A stretch of DNA of 51,167 nt from the NCBI GenBank assembly GCA_023544645.1, contig JAMJFO010000020.1, positions 1 through 51,167 of the forward strand, given 5' to 3'. Below, in pieces: positions 17,058 to 25,018 of this stretch. Under the pieces are notes generated by a model. The model ran no database searches. It was given only the letters and a program-made list of their open reading frames with translations, and was not told the origin of the DNA. The translations under genes were made by a program, and so were the position numbers. Position 1 is the first letter of the stretch, and every line of letters starts with the position of its first letter. Source of the DNA: Desulfobulbaceae bacterium. GTDB taxonomy: Bacteria; Desulfobacterota; Desulfobulbia; Desulfobulbales; Desulfobulbaceae.

Positions 17058-18281
17058 CTACCGCGCCTGCCTTGCCGGTGTTTTCAATCGGGAAGAAACA
17101 AGGATTGCGAGAAATGTCATACCAGCGGCCATCAGAAAAGAGCCTGAAAAATTCCCGGTTTTTTCCGCTATTAATCCCGCAATATACGGACCGCTTATCT
17201 GCCCCAGGCCGAAAACAAACGTTATCAGTCCAAACACCCGGACCGTGTTGCGCGACCCCACCAGGTCGCCCACCAGGGCTATCATGATTGAAGGGACGCT
17301 CCAGGCGACGATGCCGAAGCAGCCGATGGACAGGACAAGGGCCGGTCCCGAAAGATGCAGCCCCACCAGCAGGTAGGAAAGGGTCTGGATGGAGAACACC
17401 AGCATCAACCCGGCCTTCCGTCCCAGTCGATCCGACAGGGTGCCGAAAACCGGACCGGAAAACAGGCTCAGCAGCCCGACCCATGCCCAGAACGTCCCGG
17501 CCACCTTTTCGGAAAAACCGTATTCGTTGACAAGAACGGTGACAATAAACGTAGCATAGATCACATAGGTAAAACCGAAAATAAAATAAATGGCGCCGCA
17601 ATGGGCAACAGCCTTGCGGTCAAGGGGGCGGAAAACATCGGGCGAACCCCCTGGTGTGGTTTTCTTCTGCTCTCCGACTTTTTCCAGGCCCATATCCTGC
17701 GGGCGATTACGCAAAACAGTCCAGCAGATGAGGGAGATTATAAAAACCGCCCCCCCCAGGGCAAACCAGCTCAACCGCCACCCCTCCTCACCCAGCCCGT
17801 TCAACAGCGGAAAGACAAATCCGGAAAGCAGGATGGCAAAACCGCTGCCGATAACCACAAATCCGGCGGCCCGACCCCGAAGACTGCCGGCGAACCAGGC
17901 CGTTACCAGCCCCATCATCGGCACATTGGCCGCGCCACTGCCCAGCCCGGTCAGCGTATACAGCAGGACGATGGACACAAGTCCCTGCCCCAGGCCGATC
18001 AAACCGGCTGAGACACTGATGAGCAGCAAGGCGAGAAAAATCAGCGCCCTTGCTCCAAGCAGCGACTGCATCCTGCCGCAGGTAAGGACGGCCAGCAGGT
18101 AGCCGAAAAAATTGCAGGTACTGATCAGTCCCATCTGTGAATAGGTGAGCCCAAGGGATGATCCCATGGCCGGAAGCAGCATGCCGATGGCAAAGCGGCC
18201 CAGGCCCAGACAGGCAAAAATACACAGACATCCGGCCGCGACAACCAGCCACCCGTAGTGAACGCCGTACTTGTGCTGCAC
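17058..18281 (-). CDS. MFS transporter (YbfB/YjiJ- or OxlT-like)
   Basis: About 407 aa from a GTG at 18281 preceded by AGAGGTGG; the frame is open back to an ATG at 18368, but that lacks a ribosome-binding site and abuts a repeat. Twelve hydrophobic segments are visible, starting at YGWLVVAAGCLCIFA, with the family's GLGRFAIGMLLPAMGSSLG block in helix 1-2 and the A-like loop motif GTLSDRLGRKAG between helices 8 and 9. Inner-membrane secondary transporter, substrate unknown. It stands alone, convergent with tRNA-Leu and divergent from the rhomboid gene. Confidence 0.8.
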   Translation of the reverse strand: MQHKYGVHYGWLVVAAGCLCIFACLGLGRFAIGMLLPAMGSSLGLTYSQMGLISTCNFFGYLLAVLTCGRMQSLLGARALIFLALLLISVSAGLIGLGQGLVSIVLLYTLTGLGSGAANVPMMGLVTAWFAGSLRGRAAGFVVIGSGFAILLSGFVFPLLNGLGEEGWRLSWFALGGAVFIISLICWTVLRNRPQDMGLEKVGEQKKTTPGGSPDVFRPLDRKAVAHCGAIYFIFGFTYVIYATFIVTVLVNEYGFSEKVAGTFWAWVGLLSLFSGPVFGTLSDRLGRKAGLMLVFSIQTLSYLLVGLHLSGPALVLSIGCFGIVAWSVPSIMIALVGDLVGSRNTVRVFGLITFVFGLGQISGPYIAGLIAEKTGNFSGSFLMAAGMTFLAILVSSRLKTPARQAR

Positions 18282-18369
18282 AACTGCCACCTCTGCCACA
18301 TTCCTCGGTCTGGATAACCGTTCATTACTGACCGGGACTAGGAAAAGCGGCATTACCGTAATAAACATT

Positions 18370-18437
18370 CAGGGGTCAGGCAACCACGCCATACGCGATT
18401 ATCAACCTTTGCAACCGCTTTCAAATTACCTGACCCC
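18370..18437 (-). repeat. REP-like inverted repeat, copy A
   Basis: GGGGTCAGG (18372-18380) and its exact inverse CCTGACCCC (18429-18437) bracket about 48 bases. The left end, CAGGGGTCAGGCAACCAC, recurs in diverged form at 18557. GGGGTCAGG-type ends are commonly seen next to REP-associated tyrosine transposases in this phylum (family knowledge). The strand is arbitrary. Confidence 0.5.
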
Positions 18438-18556
18438 CCCATTGCCTTCTTTGCAATCGTACTTAATCTTAATACTGAATTGATGAAACAGAAATATTTC
18501 CCTCCCTTGCGGAACAGATCCACAACCGGAAACCTGTCATTTTTATGTATATACTC

Positions 18557-18608
18557 CAGGGGTTGAGCAACCACACATTGCGCTTTTGCCAACATTTATA
18601 GCGGTTGC
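18557..18608. repeat. REP-like repeat, copy B
   Basis: CAGGGGTTGAGCAACCAC (18557-18574) matches the left end of copy A at about 15 of 18 positions. GCAACCAC (18567-18574) pairs with GCGGTTGC (18601-18608) with one mismatch, giving a hairpin of roughly 42 nt. The interval 18282-18681 carries these two elements and no credible gene. Confidence 0.45.
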
Positions 18609-18681
18609 ACAGTAGCGCGGACCAGCGACAGAGACCTGCCCGCTTTACATCAGGTATGCGGCCAGGCCGATTACAGAGGAA

Positions 18682-19635
18682 ATGCGGCACCCCGTGACCG
18701 CTTACATTTTTACCACAGACCAGGACATGTTTACTCCAGATCAGTCACTGCCCCAGGGAAGCGAAGGGGAAGAGCCTCCTCTCCTTTTCACCGGTTCCGC
18801 CGAATACCTGGAAACATGTTCGCTGGTGCTCAGCTCCGTGGGCATCCGCCACTCCTTCGACCCCGTCAAAGGAACCCTGACCGTGCCCGCTTCATCTTCG
18901 GAGGCGGCTAGCTACCAGCTGGAACAGTACTTTCACGAAAACACCGGCTGGCCGGAAAGACCGGTGGAGGTGAGAATTCCTGCCCAAAGTGGAAATCCAC
19001 CCACCATGCTGATGATCGGCGGACTGATTGTTTTTTTTCTGGTCACCGGTCCCTGGAGTGACAACGCCCCCTGGTTCCAGGCCGGCGCCATTGACAGCAA
19101 AGCCATCCTGGAGCAGGGCGAGTGGTGGCGCCTGATAACCGCTCTTACCCTCCATGCAGATCAGGTCCACCTGGTGGGCAACTGTGTAATCGGCGGTTTT
19201 CTTGTCCACATGCTGTGCCGGACTCTGGGTACGGGTCTGGGATGGTTCTCACTCATCACCTGCGGCGCCTTGGGCAATTTCCTGAACATCATTCTCCGCG
19301 ACCAGGCACACCATTCCGTGGGCTTTTCCACTTCAATCTTTGCCGCGGTCGGGATCTTCAGCGGCATCCAGATACTTGCCGGCCGCCGAACCAGTCTCAA
19401 AGCGCTCCTTGCGCCCCTGGGGGCAGGAGCAGGCCTGCTGGCCATGCTGGGCACATCCGGAGAACGGACCGACCTGGGGGCCCATTTTTTCGGTTTCCTC
19501 TGCGGTCTCGGCTTCGGCATTCTTGTCAACCGCCTTGATATATCCAAACTGACCGGCAACCAGCAGCTGCAGCACAAGCTGTTCGTGCTTAGCCTGCTGG
19601 CTGTCTTCATCAGCTGGGTCATTGCCTGGCAATAA
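18682..19635 (+). CDS. Rhomboid family intramembrane serine protease
   Basis: 317 aa. Cleaves membrane proteins within the bilayer. An N-terminal cytoplasmic domain of about 105 residues is followed by six or seven hydrophobic helices. The second helix region has WWRLITALTLHADQVHLVGN with the conserved HxxxN. The catalytic serine is in GFSTSIFAAVG (the GxS motif) and the catalytic histidine in LGAHFFGFLCGLGFG, so the Ser-His dyad is intact. The start is uncertain: AGAGGA is only one base from the ATG at 18682, and an in-frame GTG (18694) or ATG (18727) could be used. The N-terminal region has a ferredoxin-like or DUF2007-like look but no assigned role. It precedes hflKC on the same strand. 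Confidence 0.88.
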   Translation: MRHPVTAYIFTTDQDMFTPDQSLPQGSEGEEPPLLFTGSAEYLETCSLVLSSVGIRHSFDPVKGTLTVPASSSEAASYQLEQYFHENTGWPERPVEVRIPAQSGNPPTMLMIGGLIVFFLVTGPWSDNAPWFQAGAIDSKAILEQGEWWRLITALTLHADQVHLVGNCVIGGFLVHMLCRTLGTGLGWFSLITCGALGNFLNIILRDQAHHSVGFSTSIFAAVGIFSGIQILAGRRTSLKALLAPLGAGAGLLAMLGTSGERTDLGAHFFGFLCGLGFGILVNRLDISKLTGNQQLQHKLFVLSLLAVFISWVIAWQ

Positions 19636-19673
19636 TTCAATTTGACATTCGTGAAAAAATGACCAAAATATCT

Positions 19674-19701
19674 TTGCAAAGCCATTCTATTTCAGTATGC
19701 T
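19674..19701 (+). promoter_or_regulatory. Candidate promoter for hflKC
   Basis: TTGCAA (19674-19679), 16 bases, TATGCT (19696-19701), 74 bases before the hflK start. A second TTGACA at 19642 has only a poor -10 (AAAATA) at 17 bases. Either or both could be used. Confidence 0.3.
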
Positions 19702-19775
19702 TGTGAATTCAGCGAAAGGTTACAGTCATTTCTCGCCTCAACGGTATCCCGTAAACCATAAATCAGGACAATTCC

Positions 19776-20882
19776 ATGCCAATGAACGACCAGCAGCCTC
19801 CATGGGGCCACAAAAAGAAACCTTCATCACCGGAAGAAATCCTTGCCGCAATAATCCAGAAAATCAGGGATTCCTTTACCGGGGAGGGAAACAAACCAGG
19901 CCAGTCTGGCGATGACGGGCCTTCGCAGCAGAGCCCGAATCCTTTTGCCGGCATCGGCAAGATCGCCCTCATCTTTGTCGCGGTCATTATTTTTCAGGTC
20001 GTCTACACCTCTTTTTACACCATTGAGCCGGGTGAGGTCGGGGTGGTTCTCCAGTTCGGCAAGTATAACCGGACAACGAAATCAGGCCTTCATTTCAAAA
20101 TCCCCTATATCGAGGAATTGACCAAGGTCAACGTCGAGGCGGTCAGAAAGGAGGAATTCGGATTCCGCACCCGTCTGCCGGGCGCGCAGTCCTCATTTGA
20201 CCGGAAAGGTTTTGACATGGAAGCCCTGATGCTCACCGGGGACAAGAACGTCATTACCGTTGCCTGGATCGTCCAGTATATAATAACTGACCCGGTTGAT
20301 TATCTCTATAAAGTCCGCAACGTCCCCCAAGTGGTCCGGGATGCCTCGGAAATGGTGACCAGGCGGATTGTCGGCAATATGGACTTTGACTATGTCCTCA
20401 GCAACCGCGAGATCCTGGCCGGTGACGCCAAGCAGGAGCTGCAGCATGAACTGGACAGGCTTGACTCCGGCGTCAAGGTCACGGCTCTGCAGATGCAGGA
20501 TATCAATCCCCCTGACCCGGTCAAACCCGCCTTCAACGAAGTCAATGAAGCGGATCAGGACATGAAGCGGCTGGTCAATGAAGCCGAGGAAACCTACAAC
20601 AGGATTATTCCCAAAGCACGGGGCAGCGCCAAGCAGATTGTCGAGGAAGCCCACGGCTACGCGGTGGAACGGGTCAACCAGGCCCAGGGCGAAACAGCCA
20701 GGTTTACTTCCATTGTCACCGAATATCTCAATTTCACCGAAGTTACCCGGCGCCGGATGTACCTGGAAGCAATGCGGGAGATCCTGCCCAATGTTGAGCG
20801 GGTCTATGTCATGGACAGTGAGCAGAAAAGCCTCCTGCCCTTTCTCAACCTCACGCCGGCCACGGCAGCTCCCAAGCCCTGA
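19776..20882 (+). CDS. hflK: HflK, membrane modulator of the FtsH protease
   Basis: 368 aa. SPFH/band 7 protein that with HflC forms a large periplasm-facing ring around FtsH hexamers. A proline/serine-rich cytoplasmic N-terminus (about 1-60) is followed by one membrane helix (IALIFVAVIIFQVVYTSFYT, about 67-87) and then the SPFH domain beginning IEPGEVGVVLQFGKY. A helical coiled-coil region follows, with PPDPVKPAFNEVNEADQDM as in classical HflK. The ATG at 19776 has AGGACA upstream; an ATG two codons later is also possible. hflC follows after 58 bases. Confidence 0.94.
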   Translation: MPMNDQQPPWGHKKKPSSPEEILAAIIQKIRDSFTGEGNKPGQSGDDGPSQQSPNPFAGIGKIALIFVAVIIFQVVYTSFYTIEPGEVGVVLQFGKYNRTTKSGLHFKIPYIEELTKVNVEAVRKEEFGFRTRLPGAQSSFDRKGFDMEALMLTGDKNVITVAWIVQYIITDPVDYLYKVRNVPQVVRDASEMVTRRIVGNMDFDYVLSNREILAGDAKQELQHELDRLDSGVKVTALQMQDINPPDPVKPAFNEVNEADQDMKRLVNEAEETYNRIIPKARGSAKQIVEEAHGYAVERVNQAQGETARFTSIVTEYLNFTEVTRRRMYLEAMREILPNVERVYVMDSEQKSLLPFLNLTPATAAPKP

Positions 20883-20940
20883 CGAGACGTTTAAACCGAC
20901 TGACTGATAACAGTGAATACAATATAAGGTTACGCAATCC

Positions 20941-21882
20941 ATGAAAAAATTTATCCAAGTAATCCTGCTCATCATTATCGCAGCCCTGGCAGTTTCCGTC
21001 TGGGACGGTTTCTTTATCCTGGAAGAGGGACAGCAGGCGGTAATCACCCAGTTCGGCCGACCCGTAGGGGATTCGCTCACCGAGGCCGGACTTAAATTCA
21101 AAACACCCTTTATCCAGAAGGTGCGTTTTTTTGAAAAGAAGATCCTGATCTGGGACGGGGATCCCAACCAGATTCCCACCAATGACAAGACCTTTATCTA
21201 TATCGACACAACGGCCAGGTGGCGGATCACCGACGCCCTGCGCTTTCTGCAGGCCGTGGGCACTGAAACCAGGGCCCAGAGTCTGCTTGATGACATCATC
21301 GACGGTACGGTGCGTGACTTTGTCAACAAAAACAACCTCATCGAAATCATCCGCTCCTCGGACTGGTCCCCTGAATTCATGGTATCCCTTACGGCCAGCG
21401 GCGAACTGGTTTATCCGCCTGAGCTGGGCAGGGATAAAATCAGCGAGATGGTGATGGAAGCCGCCTCCCGGGTAACTCCCCAGTATGGCATCGAACTGAT
21501 GCAGGTTATGTTCAAGCGGGTCAATTATATCGATTCGGTGCGCCAGAAGGTCTATGACCGAATGATCTCGGAGCGTAAACGGATTGCCGCGGAAAAAAGA
21601 TCCCAGGGTGAAGGGCGCAAGGCCGAGATCCTCGGCCGGGTTGAACGCGAACTGAAGGAAATTACATCCGGTGCCCAGAAAGAAGCGGTGACCATCAAAG
21701 GCGAGGCAGACGCGGAAGCAACCAGAATTTACGGCGAAATCTACAGCAAGCATCCGGAATTTTATGCATTCCAGAAAAGTCTGGAAAGCTATCGCGATAT
21801 CATTACCGACAATACGTCGCTGATACTTTCCTCTGACTCGGACCTGTTCAAGTACATGGAATCCATCGAGGGAGAAAAATAG
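20941..21882 (+). CDS. hflC: HflC, membrane modulator of the FtsH protease
   Basis: 313 aa. Partner of HflK. A single N-terminal membrane anchor (VILLIIIAALAVSVWDGFFI, about 7-26) leads into a band 7 domain with LEEGQQAVITQFGRPVGD and the arginine- and alanine-rich helix MISERKRIAAEKRSQGEGRK. The tail ELKEITSGAQKEAVTIKGEA is the usual HflC oligomerisation helix. Followed by a hairpin terminator at 21929-21951. Confidence 0.94.
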   Translation: MKKFIQVILLIIIAALAVSVWDGFFILEEGQQAVITQFGRPVGDSLTEAGLKFKTPFIQKVRFFEKKILIWDGDPNQIPTNDKTFIYIDTTARWRITDALRFLQAVGTETRAQSLLDDIIDGTVRDFVNKNNLIEIIRSSDWSPEFMVSLTASGELVYPPELGRDKISEMVMEAASRVTPQYGIELMQVMFKRVNYIDSVRQKVYDRMISERKRIAAEKRSQGEGRKAEILGRVERELKEITSGAQKEAVTIKGEADAEATRIYGEIYSKHPEFYAFQKSLESYRDIITDNTSLILSSDSDLFKYMESIEGEK

Positions 21883-21887
21883 TTACA

Positions 21888-21986
21888 AGTTTTTAAAGTG
21901 ATAAAGTTCGTAAAGTGAAATTGTAATATTGGCCGGAGGCCAACATTTTTTAACTTTATAACTTTTAACTTGATAAACTTTACAAA
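21888..21986. repeat. AT-rich AAAGTT/AACTTT inverted repeat region
   Basis: Left arm rich in AAAGTT-like units (AAAGTGATAAAGTTCGTAAA) and right arm in the inverse (AACTTTATAACTTTTAACTT), surrounding the hflC terminator. The arms match imperfectly over about 35-40 bases. It could be a degenerate extended hairpin or a cluster of binding half-sites; no function can be assigned. Confidence 0.4.
21929..21951 (+). terminator. Terminator after hflKC
   Basis: Hairpin TTGGCC-GGA-GGCCAA followed by CATTTTTT on the plus strand, 46 bases after the hflC stop. The stem is short but GC-rich. It lies at the centre of the larger AT-rich inverted repeat. Confidence 0.6.
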
Positions 21987-21987
21987 C

Positions 21988-22659
21988 TCATTCGATGATC
22001 ACCCCGGGGCCCTCGTCAGCAAATGAGGGCCTCTGTTCCGGGGAGTAGGGAATCCGTCCCTGCTCGTTGAGGATCTCTTCAAAACGGACCAGATCTTTTT
22101 CGCTGGACAGGCTTTCAACTTCCAGTTTCTCGAACCGGCAGCTGCAATAAACCAGCTGCCCGCCGCACCAGGGACAAAGCTCCACCGGACAGCCCAGCTC
22201 ATGCAGCTCGCCGGTTGCGGCATGACAGGCAGGGCAGAGATCCTCGTCGCTGCCCATTGGTTCATACACCTGGAACTTCCCGGGCCGACTACTTTCGGCC
22301 TGAAACTGCTCCCGGCCGGAGTAGCCGAAAAAATCAAGAACATCCTGGTCATACATTCCCTCGGCAACAGTCCCCTGGAACTCGATTCCCTCGCTTGACA
22401 CAAGATAGAAGTACCCGCTCTCCCGGGTCATGGCCGCCAGGAGGAATACTCCCTGCCGCCGGCAGGCCAGACGGATCTCCCGCACCAGATCATTTTTCGC
22501 CTCCGGCAGAAAGGCGTAAAACTCGTGCAGCAGATCCAGCGCAATCCGGTCATCCCGGTATATATCCAGAAGATCAAGCGCCTCATCCAAGGAGCCCTCG
22601 GGCACGGCATATTCCATCAGATTCCTGATCCGTTCTCTTTTTTCACCAAATTCACTCAT
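21988..22659 (-). CDS. Zinc-ribbon-containing hypothetical protein
   Basis: 223 aa, acidic, soluble. Not recognised. The N-terminal half is helical (LMEYAVPEGSLDEALDLLDI) with a predicted beta segment (FLLAAMTRESGYFYLVSSEG). The C-terminal part has probable zinc-binding knuckles: CPACH near residue 143, then CPVELCPWCGGQLVYCSCR near 155-175. Its ATG overlaps the thiE stop by four bases (ATGA), so the two genes are translationally coupled, but nothing shows that it has a role in thiamine synthesis. Confidence 0.65.
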   Translation of the reverse strand: MSEFGEKRERIRNLMEYAVPEGSLDEALDLLDIYRDDRIALDLLHEFYAFLPEAKNDLVREIRLACRRQGVFLLAAMTRESGYFYLVSSEGIEFQGTVAEGMYDQDVLDFFGYSGREQFQAESSRPGKFQVYEPMGSDEDLCPACHAATGELHELGCPVELCPWCGGQLVYCSCRFEKLEVESLSSEKDLVRFEEILNEQGRIPYSPEQRPSFADEGPGVIIE

Positions 22660-23363
22660 TCTACACCTTTATACGTCTCGTTCATGGCTTGTATCCAGCG
22701 CTCGGTTTCAGCAGCAATATGCGGGGCCTGGGTCAGGGCAGTAACCAGAGCGATCCGACGGACGCCCCGGGCTCTGAGTTCAGGAACATGGTCGAGCTTG
22801 ATTCCTCCCATGACCGTAAACGGGATGGTAAGATACGATGAAAACAGCCCGATGGCGTCCGGGCCGATGAACTCGACCAGCCCGTCCTTGGTCTTGGTCG
22901 GGTAGATGGGGCCAATGTTATAATAACTGACCGGAAGATTACCTTCCCGCTCCATAACGCCCAATTGCCGGGCCTGCTCCTCACTGTTGCAGGATATGCC
23001 GATGAGCATATCCGGCACAAGTTTTACCACCTCTTCGGGGGGAAGATCCTTCTGGCCGAGATGAATACCGTCCGCATCCGCCAGCATGGCGATATCAACC
23101 CGGTCATTGACCAGAAAAAGCGCGCCGGCCTCCCTGGTTTTTTCACGGAAATACTTCGCCTTGCGCAGCAGCTGCCGGTCTGTTGACTCCTTGTCCCGTA
23201 GCTGCACTATCCTGGCGCCGCCACGCAGAACATCATCCAGCCACTGTTCATCGCTTCTGCCCTCAGCCAACCGCTCACAGGAAACGGGATAGACAGTCAC
23301 CTCATCCCGCAGCTGCCGCAGACGGCGGATATATGCTTCACTTCGCCCAACTCTCACAACCAA
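22656..23363 (-). CDS. thiE: Thiamine-phosphate synthase
   Basis: 235 aa at most. Joins the pyrimidine (HMP-PP) and thiazole (THZ-P) halves to thiamine phosphate. Conserved blocks include GGARIVQLRDKE, NDRVDIAMLADADGIHLGQK, GISCNSEEQA and YYNIGPIYPTKTKDG, all expected active-site segments. The start is a TTG at 23363 or, more likely, a GTG two codons in (23357) with AGG about eight bases upstream. The N-terminus is about 15-20 residues longer than most ThiE. No TPP riboswitch was recognised upstream. Coupled by ATGA to the zinc-ribbon gene. Confidence 0.9.
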   Translation of the reverse strand: MVVRVGRSEAYIRRLRQLRDEVTVYPVSCERLAEGRSDEQWLDDVLRGGARIVQLRDKESTDRQLLRKAKYFREKTREAGALFLVNDRVDIAMLADADGIHLGQKDLPPEEVVKLVPDMLIGISCNSEEQARQLGVMEREGNLPVSYYNIGPIYPTKTKDGLVEFIGPDAIGLFSSYLTIPFTVMGGIKLDHVPELRARGVRRIALVTALTQAPHIAAETERWIQAMNETYKGVE

Positions 23364-23663
23364 AACCTAATACATAATAATCCCAACATGTTACAGGACA
23401 ACAGGATCATTCGACTTGAAAAAATCCTGACAATTTGGTAATTTTATACTTTGCAATCAAGACAGTCGCCACTGGTCTCGGACAGCGCCTCCTGAGAAAT
23501 TTTTCCCTGTCGAGCCTGTTGTTTACATGTCGGCGACGTTATTTCCTATTATAACCCAACGGAATAACCTGTGCATGGATTTTCCCCAATCTGCCCTGTG
23601 GCGGCAGCTTGTTTCATGCAAAGGAAAAACTGCTGAAATCATACAGAAGACAAGGTGATACCA
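23364..23663. other. 300-bp divergent intergenic region between thiE and gltA
   Basis: Divergent promoter region without an obvious gene. A candidate plus-strand promoter is TTTACA (23522-23527) with TATTAT (23547-23552) at a long 19-base spacing. A TATACT at 23445-23450 is an isolated -10-like box. A 27-codon frame at 23575-23658 (ATG-GAT-TTT) ends inside the gltA ribosome-binding site but lacks a good one of its own. Confidence 0.3.
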
Positions 23664-24959
23664 ATGAAGCAAGACAATACCCGTACCGCGCAGCTCACTC
23701 TTGAGGGTAACGTCTATACCCTGCCCATTGTGGAAGGAACAATGGGCGAAAAGGCCATCGATATTTCCACGCTGCTCAAGGAAACCGGCTACATCACTCT
23801 GGATACGGGATACAAGAATACCGGCTCCTGCACCAGCACTATTACCTATCTTGACGGAAAACAGGGGATTCTCCGATACAGGGGATACGACATTGAAGAC
23901 CTTGCCAACAACTGTTCCTTTGTCGAGGTCTGCTATCTCCTGCTTCACGGGGAACTGCCGGATGAGGAACAGCTCAGATCCTTCAAAAGCCTTATTGAAC
24001 GTTTTGCGCTCATCCATGAGGACATGATCCACTTTTTTGACCATTTTCCGTCCCATGCCTCCCCCATGTCCATCCTCTCGGTCATGGTCAACAGTCTCTG
24101 CAACTACTATCCGGAAATGAGCAATGACCCCATGGAGGATTTTGACATCACATCAACCAGGATCATTTCCAAGATCAGAACCATTGCCGCCTTCTCATAC
24201 AAGAAATCCATGGGCCACCCGCTGGTCTACCCGAGAAACGACCTTTCCTATTGCGGCAATTTCCTCAACATGATGTTCGACAAATCTGTACGCCCGTACG
24301 TCGTGTTGCCGGAAGTGGTGGCAGCCCTGAACAAACTGCTGATCCTGCATGGCGACCATGAGCAGAACTGCTCCACCTCTACAGTCAGGCTTGTCGGCAG
24401 CGCCGGTGTCAATCTCTATGCTTCCATTGCCGCCGGCATCAACGCCCTCTGGGGACCGTTGCACGGCGGAGCAAACGAGGCGGTTCTTGAAATGCTGGAA
24501 ACCATTTACGCCGACGACAGCAACTTTCAAAAGTATATCAACAAGGCCAAAGACAGAAACGATCCCTTCAGGCTTTCCGGTTTTGGCCATCGGGTGTACA
24601 AAACCTACGATCCGCGCGGCAAGATCATCAAAAAGGCATGCGACGAGATCATGAATGTCCTGGATGTATCCGACCCCCTCCTGGATATCGCCTACAGCCT
24701 GGAGGAGATCGCCCTCAAGGACGAATATTTCATCGAGCGCAACCTGTTCCCCAACGTTGATTTTTACAGCGGCATCATCTACCGGGCGCTGGGCATCCCC
24801 ACCAACATGTTCACCGTCATGTTCGCCCTGGGCAGGGTGCCGGGCTGGATCGCCCAGTGGAAGGAAATGCGGGAAGACCCGGCAACCAGGATCGGTCGGC
24901 CGCGCCAGATCTTCATCGGCGAGACCGCCAGGGAATTCGTTCCCCTGCATAATCGGTAA
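23664..24959 (+). CDS. gltA: Citrate synthase (Si-type, GltA-like)
   Basis: 431 aa from the ATG at 23664, preceded by AAGGTGA at seven bases; a GTG at 23655 is in frame but overlaps that site. Condenses oxaloacetate and acetyl-CoA. The catalytic residues are in HGDHEQNCSTSTVR (first histidine), SGFGHRVYKTYDPRGK (second histidine and arginine) and NVDFYSGIIYRALG (aspartate). The N-terminal extension of about 45 residues and IRYRGY-like LRYRGYDIEDLA place it with the GltA type II group. It is the (S)-specific family, not the Re-citrate synthase of some anaerobes. A strong bidirectional terminator follows. Confidence 0.95.
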   Translation: MKQDNTRTAQLTLEGNVYTLPIVEGTMGEKAIDISTLLKETGYITLDTGYKNTGSCTSTITYLDGKQGILRYRGYDIEDLANNCSFVEVCYLLLHGELPDEEQLRSFKSLIERFALIHEDMIHFFDHFPSHASPMSILSVMVNSLCNYYPEMSNDPMEDFDITSTRIISKIRTIAAFSYKKSMGHPLVYPRNDLSYCGNFLNMMFDKSVRPYVVLPEVVAALNKLLILHGDHEQNCSTSTVRLVGSAGVNLYASIAAGINALWGPLHGGANEAVLEMLETIYADDSNFQKYINKAKDRNDPFRLSGFGHRVYKTYDPRGKIIKKACDEIMNVLDVSDPLLDIAYSLEEIALKDEYFIERNLFPNVDFYSGIIYRALGIPTNMFTVMFALGRVPGWIAQWKEMREDPATRIGRPRQIFIGETAREFVPLHNR

Positions 24960-24964
24960 AAATA

Positions 24965-24997
24965 CAAAAGCCCGGATCGCAACAATCCGGGCTTTTG
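24965..24997. terminator. Bidirectional terminator between gltA and the MamK-like gene
   Basis: A perfect 13-bp stem (CAAAAGCCCGGAT / ATCCGGGCTTTTG) with loop CGCAACA. The A-rich left and T-rich right arms allow it to serve both gltA on the plus strand and the convergent actin gene on the minus strand. Confidence 0.9.
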
Positions 24998-25018
24998 TTC
25001 GTTATGGTTAAAAAGAGA

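Noticed and set aside
18353-18595. An 80-codon minus-strand frame between the MFS and rhomboid genes
   Set aside because: It runs through both REP-like repeats, has no ribosome-binding site and resembles no protein family.
23340-23460. TPP riboswitch ahead of thiE
   Set aside because: The conserved CTGAGA/ACCTGA-type blocks were not found in the right orientation upstream of thiE.
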